Of a stretch of DNA of 64,000 nucleotides, positions 59,642 through 64,000 are shown in pieces. Origin of the DNA: Clostridia bacterium (lineage in GTDB: Bacteria; Bacillota; Clostridia; Oscillospirales; Acutalibacteraceae); the NCBI GenBank assembly GCA_017421045.1, contig JAFQMC010000023.1, positions 31,083 to 95,082 on the forward strand, in the 5' to 3' direction. The notes below the pieces were generated by a model, which was not told the origin of the DNA, did not search any database, and was given only the letters and a program-made list of their open reading frames with translations. Position numbers and translations under genes: made by a program. Position 1 is the first letter of the stretch, and every line of letters begins with the position of its first letter.

Positions 59642-61279
59642 ATGACTATTATCGACATGCTTGAAAAAAACGCCAGAGAATTCGCATCTGACGTAGCACT
59701 GGTTGAGATCAACCCCGGTCAGCCTGAAACACGCAGACTCACATGGCGCGACTACGACTTGGTTCAGGAGACCGAGAAGAAATATTTCAGACGCGAGATC
59801 ACCTGGGGTGTTTTTGACGAAAAGGCTAACCGCTTTGCAAATGCACTTATTGCCAGAGGCATCAAGAAAGGCGACAAGGTAGGCATACTGCTGATGAACT
59901 GCATCGAGTGGCTTCCCATATACTTCGGCGTTCTCAAAACAGGTGCGCTGGCAGTGCCTCTGAACTTCAGATATTCCAGCGACGAGATTGAATACTGCTT
60001 AGGTCTTGCTGAATGCGACGCACTTGTGTTCGGTCCTGAGTTTATCGGACGAGTTGAAGACATTGTTGAGACCATCAGCAAAAACCGACTGCTCATCTTT
60101 GCAGGCGGTCAGGGATGTCCCACCTTTGCCGAGGACTACGCAGATATGACAATGGAGTGCTCTTCTCAGGCTCCCCGCGTTTCTCTCATTGAGGATGACT
60201 ACGCTGCTATTTACTTCTCCTCCGGCACCACAGGTTTCCCCAAGGCAATACTCCACAAGCACCAGAGTCTGACCCACTCCTGCCGTGTTGAGCAGAATCA
60301 CCACGGTCAGACCAAGGATGATGTCTTCCTCTGTATTCCCCCGCTGTACCACACAGGTGCAAAGATGCACTGGTTCGGCAGTCTCCTCTCAGGCTCAAAG
60401 GCAGTTCTCCTCAAGGGCACAAAACCCGAGTTCGTACTGGATGCAGTATCCAAGGAGAAGTGCTCCATCGTATGGCTTCTTGTACCCTGGACTCAGGACA
60501 TTCTCAATGCTCTGGACAGAGGCGAAATCAATATGGATGACTACGACCTGTCACACTGGAGACTGATGCACATCGGCGCTCAGCCTGTACCCCGCAGTCT
60601 GATCAAGCGCTGGAAGGAATACTTCCCTCATCATCAGTACGACACCAACTACGGACTCTCTGAGTCTATCGGTCCCGGATGCGTACACCTCGGTGTTGAG
60701 AATATACATAAGGTCGGCGCTATCGGCAAGCCCGGATACGGATGGGAAGTTAAAATCGTCAACGAAAACAATGAGGTTGTAGCTCAGGGAGATGTGGGCG
60801 AGCTTTGCGTAAAGGGTCCCGGCGTTATGACCTGTTACTACAACGACGAAAAAGCCACTGAGGCTTCTATCAAGGACGGCTGGCTCTACACAGGCGACAT
60901 GGCAAAAGAGGACGAGGATGGCTTCATCTTCCTTGTTGACCGCAAGAAGGATGTTATCATCTCCGGCGGTGAGAACATCTACCCCGTTCAGATAGAGGAC
61001 TTCCTCCGTGGCCACAAGGCTATCAACGATGTTGCCGTTATCGGTCTGCCCGATGAACGTCTGGGCGAAATCTCTGCGGCTATTATTGTGCTGAAGCAGG
61101 GCTTTGATGCTACCGAGGAAGAGATCAGGGAATTCTGCAAGGGTATGCCCAGATACAAGCGACCCTACAAGATCATCTTCGCGGATGTTCCCAGAAACCC
61201 CACCGGCAAGATTGAAAAGCCAAAGCTCAGAGAGATGTACGGCGGTGCACAGCTTGTTGACGCACAGAACAAGTCATAA
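59642..61279 (+). CDS. AMP-forming acyl-CoA ligase (acyl-CoA synthetase) under T-box control
   Basis: A 545-residue member of the ANL adenylate-forming family that activates a carboxylic acid with ATP and CoA. Motif YFSSGTTGFPKAILHKH (P-loop), YGLSESIG, GWLYTGDMAKEDEDGFI, the hinge DRKKDVIISGGENIYP and the catalytic lysine in NPTGKIEKPKLREM are all present. ATG 59642 follows GGAGG; the T-box terminator sits just before. The substrate is unknown: candidates are short, branched or aryl-acetic acids. T-boxes mainly serve amino-acid genes, so a role in amino-acid supply is inferred. Confidence 0.92.
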   Translation: MTIIDMLEKNAREFASDVALVEINPGQPETRRLTWRDYDLVQETEKKYFRREITWGVFDEKANRFANALIARGIKKGDKVGILLMNCIEWLPIYFGVLKTGALAVPLNFRYSSDEIEYCLGLAECDALVFGPEFIGRVEDIVETISKNRLLIFAGGQGCPTFAEDYADMTMECSSQAPRVSLIEDDYAAIYFSSGTTGFPKAILHKHQSLTHSCRVEQNHHGQTKDDVFLCIPPLYHTGAKMHWFGSLLSGSKAVLLKGTKPEFVLDAVSKEKCSIVWLLVPWTQDILNALDRGEINMDDYDLSHWRLMHIGAQPVPRSLIKRWKEYFPHHQYDTNYGLSESIGPGCVHLGVENIHKVGAIGKPGYGWEVKIVNENNEVVAQGDVGELCVKGPGVMTCYYNDEKATEASIKDGWLYTGDMAKEDEDGFIFLVDRKKDVIISGGENIYPVQIEDFLRGHKAINDVAVIGLPDERLGEISAAIIVLKQGFDATEEEIREFCKGMPRYKRPYKIIFADVPRNPTGKIEKPKLREMYGGAQLVDAQNKS

Positions 61280-61295
61280 ATAATTTTATAAAAAC

Positions 61296-61353
61296 AAGGT
61301 GTGAGGGTTTTCTGCGTTTTTTCGTCTAATATACAAAGAAAACATCACACCTT
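61296..61353 (+). terminator. Large hairpin after the acyl-CoA ligase gene
   Basis: AAGGTGTGA-xx-TTTTCT (61296-61312) pairs with AGAAAA-xx-TCACACCTT (61337-61353) around an AT-rich loop that also holds a T6 run. Probable terminator. The dockerin gene start is about 35 bases later; no confident promoter was found for it in 61354-61388. Confidence 0.6.
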
Positions 61354-61388
61354 CATTTATTCATTAATATTTTATCGGAGGGTTTACC

Positions 61389-62327
61389 ATGAAACAAATA
61401 CTTTCTGCACTGATTATTCTTGCAATGCTACTCACCCTTGGAATCAGCAGTGCCGCCGCATACACTCCTGTAGCAGATTCTATCGTATCTGAAAACGAAA
61501 GAGATATGGAGAATATCCTTTATGACGAGGAACTGACAGGTATTGTATACGGATACTTAGGTGATGCTGACACTGACGAAACAATTACTATCAAGGACGC
61601 AACCTCCATACAGAAACATCTGGCGGACATTGAGGAGCTGGGCATCTGTGCACAGTTACTGTCAGATGTTGACCGTGACGAAAGAATCACTGTAAAGGAT
61701 GCTACCGCCATTCAGAAGTGGCTGGCAGGAATTGAGGTTAACAGTCCCGTATTCCATACACTCTATATGAATGCCACTATCGACGAGGCTATAATCGGCG
61801 AGTGGTATACAGAATATGATGCAGCAAACGATATCAATGACGCCATTGCTTCGTCAAACCAGGATGACGCCCTGCTTATCGAACACGTAAACATCAGCAC
61901 ATTTCCCATCGAGCAAATATACACCTTTTGCGCAGACGGCACCTACATTATTTCCTGCAACGAAACTGTCATGGCAGAAAGCATCGCAAATATGAAAACT
62001 GAACTGGCAGGAGATTTTACAAACTATTTTGAGGCTCTGTCCGCCGAGCTTGAGCTTGGTCTTACAGCAGAACAGATGATTACTGCTATGGGCTACGCCT
62101 CAGTAGAGGAAATCGTGAATGAAATGTTTACAGAGGAATTCTACGAAAGCCTGTCCACCCCCTATGAGAGTGGATATTTTGCCGCAAACGGCGACCTGTT
62201 TATGGACGGTAGCGGGGTTGACCTGTATGAAAACTACATAATTGAGGGCGACACCCTTACAATTACAGGCAATACCCAAGGTCTATATCCCGAGATTTAT
62301 CCCATTATGCTCAATAAAGCAGGTTAA
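61389..62327 (+). CDS. Secreted protein with N-terminal dockerin and unknown C-terminal domain
   Basis: A 312-residue protein. A signal peptide covers about 1-24. The dockerin is at 57-114, with GDADTDETITIKDATSIQK and DVDRDERITVKDATAIQK. The C-terminal 190 residues are acidic; they open with EAIIGEWYTEYDAAND and close with GDTLTITGNTQGLYPEIYP, a pattern reminiscent of lipocalin-like beta-barrel proteins, with a helical insertion between. No enzyme motif was recognised. CGGAGGG precedes the ATG. It should attach to a surface scaffold; the function of the cargo is unknown. Confidence 0.78.
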   Translation: MKQILSALIILAMLLTLGISSAAAYTPVADSIVSENERDMENILYDEELTGIVYGYLGDADTDETITIKDATSIQKHLADIEELGICAQLLSDVDRDERITVKDATAIQKWLAGIEVNSPVFHTLYMNATIDEAIIGEWYTEYDAANDINDAIASSNQDDALLIEHVNISTFPIEQIYTFCADGTYIISCNETVMAESIANMKTELAGDFTNYFEALSAELELGLTAEQMITAMGYASVEEIVNEMFTEEFYESLSTPYESGYFAANGDLFMDGSGVDLYENYIIEGDTLTITGNTQGLYPEIYPIMLNKAG

Positions 62328-62359
62328 TACTCCATAGTAAATCCAAATCAAACAATAAA

Positions 62360-62385
62360 AAGAGGCACACGGTTGTGTGCCTCTT
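62360..62385. terminator. Bidirectional terminator between the dockerin gene and pyrB
   Basis: AAGAGGCACAC (62360-62370) pairs perfectly with GTGTGCCTCTT (62375-62385), A/T-rich on both sides. Confidence 0.9.
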
Positions 62386-62398
62386 AATTATTGTCTGA

Positions 62399-63502
62399 TT
62401 ATTCTGTTATCGCCTTTGCGTCGCAGTATTTGCAACGGAGGATGTTCTGCTCCTTGTCAAGGAGTCTGAACGCCTGAGGAAGCTCCTGCTCTGTGTGGGT
62501 AATGCACTTGGGGTTGCGGCATACACAGCTGCCCTTTGCATCGTCCTCAAGAGGTGTGGGACGGACAGCGTCTGCACTTATTCCCTGCTTTGCACCCTCA
62601 AGGAGTTTCAGTATAAGCGCCATTCGCATAAACTTGCCGTTGAGTACCTGCTTGAAATAACAGGCTCGGCTGTCGTAATCCACCTCTACTGATATCTCGT
62701 TGACTCTGGGCAGAGGATGAAGAATTATCATATCGCTCTTTGCACTCTGAAGCTTTTCGGGAGTGAGTATGTAGCTGTCCTTGAGACGCTCATACTCAGC
62801 CTTGTCCTCGAATCGCTCACCCTGAACACGGGTCATATAGAGGATGTCAAGCTGTGGCATTGCCTCCTCCAGAGAATCACACTCCACATACTCGATACCT
62901 GCTTTCTCGATGACCTCGTAGATAAGGTAGCTGGGGACTTTTAGTTCTTTTGGAGAAACAAACACGAACTTTACGCCCTCATAGCGAGACAATGCAGTAC
63001 AGAGAGAATGAACGGTTCTGCCGTATTTCAGATCTCCGCAAAAACCTACCGTAAGATTTGAGAATCTTCCCTTCTCTCGTCTTATGGTGAGAAGGTCTGC
63101 CAGAGTCTGGGTGGGGTGATTGTGTCCGCCGTCGCCTGCGTTGATAACAGGCACAACACAGTTGCGGTCTGCTACAAAAGGTGCACCCTCAATGAAGTGG
63201 CGCATTGCGATGATATCCGCATAGCATCCGACAACCCGAGCTGTGTCGGCGATGCTCTCGCCTTTGACAGCAGAGGAGTTACTGCCGTCGCTGAAGCCGA
63301 TGACACTTCCGCCAAGCTCGTGCATTGCTGCCTCGAAAGACAGTCTGGTTCGAGTTGAAGGCTCAAAGAAAAGGGTAGCAAGCTTTTTGCCCTTGCAACT
63401 TTCGCGATATTTCCAGGGATTTGCGATTATATCCTCGGCAACATCCATCAGCGAATCAAGCTCCTGCGTTGAAAGCTCGCTGATATCTATAAGTCCTCTC
63501 AT
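62399..63502 (-). CDS. pyrB: Aspartate carbamoyltransferase fused to a PyrI-type zinc domain
   Basis: A 367-residue enzyme making carbamoyl-aspartate, the second step of UMP synthesis. The catalytic part shows [31 protein letters not shown] and [11 protein letters not shown]. The tail from about residue 324 carries C-x4-C (Cys328/333) and CKYC (357/360), the zinc-ligand spacing of PyrI's C-terminal domain. The nucleotide-binding allosteric domain of PyrI is missing, and no separate pyrI is visible. It lies 42 bases after pyrE, so the two are co-transcribed. Confidence 0.93.
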   Translation of the reverse strand: MRGLIDISELSTQELDSLMDVAEDIIANPWKYRESCKGKKLATLFFEPSTRTRLSFEAAMHELGGSVIGFSDGSNSSAVKGESIADTARVVGCYADIIAMRHFIEGAPFVADRNCVVPVINAGDGGHNHPTQTLADLLTIRREKGRFSNLTVGFCGDLKYGRTVHSLCTALSRYEGVKFVFVSPKELKVPSYLIYEVIEKAGIEYVECDSLEEAMPQLDILYMTRVQGERFEDKAEYERLKDSYILTPEKLQSAKSDMIILHPLPRVNEISVEVDYDSRACYFKQVLNGKFMRMALILKLLEGAKQGISADAVRPTPLEDDAKGSCVCRNPKCITHTEQELPQAFRLLDKEQNILRCKYCDAKAITE

Positions 63503-63544
63503 ACTGACACCGCCTTATCTGAACAAATTGAATTTCACTTTGAA

Positions 63545-64000
63545 TTACTGAGCGTTGATCCAGCTCTCGTCAGAGGGATTGTCTCTGAACTTCTTAAGGC
63601 GGACAACGTCCTCTGCTTTGATGTAACCGCTGTCTGCTGCCTCAGCTGCTACTGCATCAAGGTTAGTGAGGCTTACATTCTTTACATCAGCGGCTGCGAG
63701 GCGGTCAAGACCCTTCTGCATACCGTAGGTGAAGATAGAAACAATGCCCAGAACCTCTGCACCAGCCTCACGCAGTGCCTCAACAACATCGATAACGCTG
63801 CCGCCTGTGGAGATAAGGTCCTCGATAACAACAACCTTCTGACCCTCTTTGAGTCTGCCCTCGATACGGTTCTGTCTGCCGTGGTCCTTAGCGCTTCCGC
63901 GAACGTAACCCATAGGCATAGAGAGGATGTCTGCAGCGATTGCAGCGTGTGCGATACCTGCTGTGGAAGTACCCATCAGCACCACTGCCTCGGGATACTC
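63545..64000 (-). CDS. pyrE: Orotate phosphoribosyltransferase, 5' end outside the window
   Basis: The C-terminal 151 or so residues of a PRTase. The frame is open to the window edge (EYPEAVVLMGTSTAGIAHA). The PRPP motif is VVVIEDLISTGGSVIDVVEAL, preceded by GYVRGSAKDHGRQNRIEGRL, the OPRTase flexible loop. It makes OMP from orotate and PRPP in pyrimidine synthesis. The start is not visible. Confidence 0.94.
   Translation of the reverse strand, partial: EYPEAVVLMGTSTAGIAHAAIAADILSMPMGYVRGSAKDHGRQNRIEGRLKEGQKVVVIEDLISTGGSVIDVVEALREAGAEVLGIVSIFTYGMQKGLDRLAAADVKNVSLTNLDAVAAEAADSGYIKAEDVVRLKKFRDNPSDESWINAQ

Overview
The window is a chromosomal segment of a low-to-moderate GC, anaerobic, probably spore-forming clostridial bacterium of the Ruminococcus / Oscillospiraceae type. 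The evidence is five proteins carrying dockerin-type repeats with the 'DAT-x-IQK' signature, several of them starch-active. The rest is a clostridial housekeeping order: rnj-gdpP-rplI-dnaB-tilS-hpt-ftsH, and S2P-scpA-scpB-DUF2953-ytfJ-dac-rluB. Together this resembles the amylosome (starch-degrading cellulosome-like system) known from Ruminococcus bromii. No cohesin or scaffoldin is present here, so the partner proteins must lie elsewhere.

Layout: 1-1.2 kb, end of a RibU-like ECF substrate component, then a tetrahydrofolate riboswitch and folT. 1.3-2.6 kb, a secreted dockerin protein with two starch-binding-like repeats. 2.7-5.7 kb, alaS with an alanine T-box leader. 5.7-11.1 kb, a thyX-tmk-DJ-1-5FCL-mltG-U32 run (folate/dTMP, cell wall, tRNA modification). 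11.2-15.1 kb, a compact phage-derived set (baseplate-like protein, LamG protein, small protein, XhlA-like protein, amidase, holin) whose amidase ends in half a dockerin. 15.2-28 kb, uvrA and a long housekeeping operon headed by RNase J. 28.1-30.4 kb, rnhA, cysteine desulfurase and IscU. 30.5-35 kb, nrdR, membrane proteins and a secreted amylase with starch-binding domain and dockerin. 35-39.6 kb, ackA divergent from tmcAL, and a PadR-DUF1700-DUF4097 operon with a clear palindromic operator. 39.6-42.7 kb, biotin-dependent carboxyltransferase genes. 42.8-50 kb, a long operon that begins with two degenerate site-2-protease paralogs followed by a normal one, then scpAB, sporulation and cell-wall genes. 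50.2 kb, rpmB. 50.7-56 kb, a secreted dockerin pullulanase next to its cytoplasmic paralog. 56.2-59.2 kb, enolase, a LysM protein and a CDF metal transporter. 59.3-61.3 kb, an AMP-forming acyl-CoA ligase under a T-box leader. 61.4-62.3 kb, a dockerin protein of unknown function. 62.4-64 kb, pyrB (fused to a PyrI zinc domain) and the 3' part of pyrE.

How the genes work together: the extracellular amylase, pullulanase and starch-binding protein would be docked on the cell surface to attack starch, and the leaderless pullulanase would finish imported branched oligosaccharides. Enolase, the biotin carboxyltransferase set and acetate kinase lie on the downstream fermentation route. The most unusual items are the T-box-controlled acyl-CoA ligase, which may link amino-acid starvation to carboxylic-acid scavenging; the tandem pseudo-site-2-proteases sharing new conserved motifs; the phage lysis cassette with a half-dockerin endolysin; and the aspartate carbamoyltransferase that kept only the zinc domain of PyrI.

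All calls come from reading the sequence and remembered family signatures; no database search was run.
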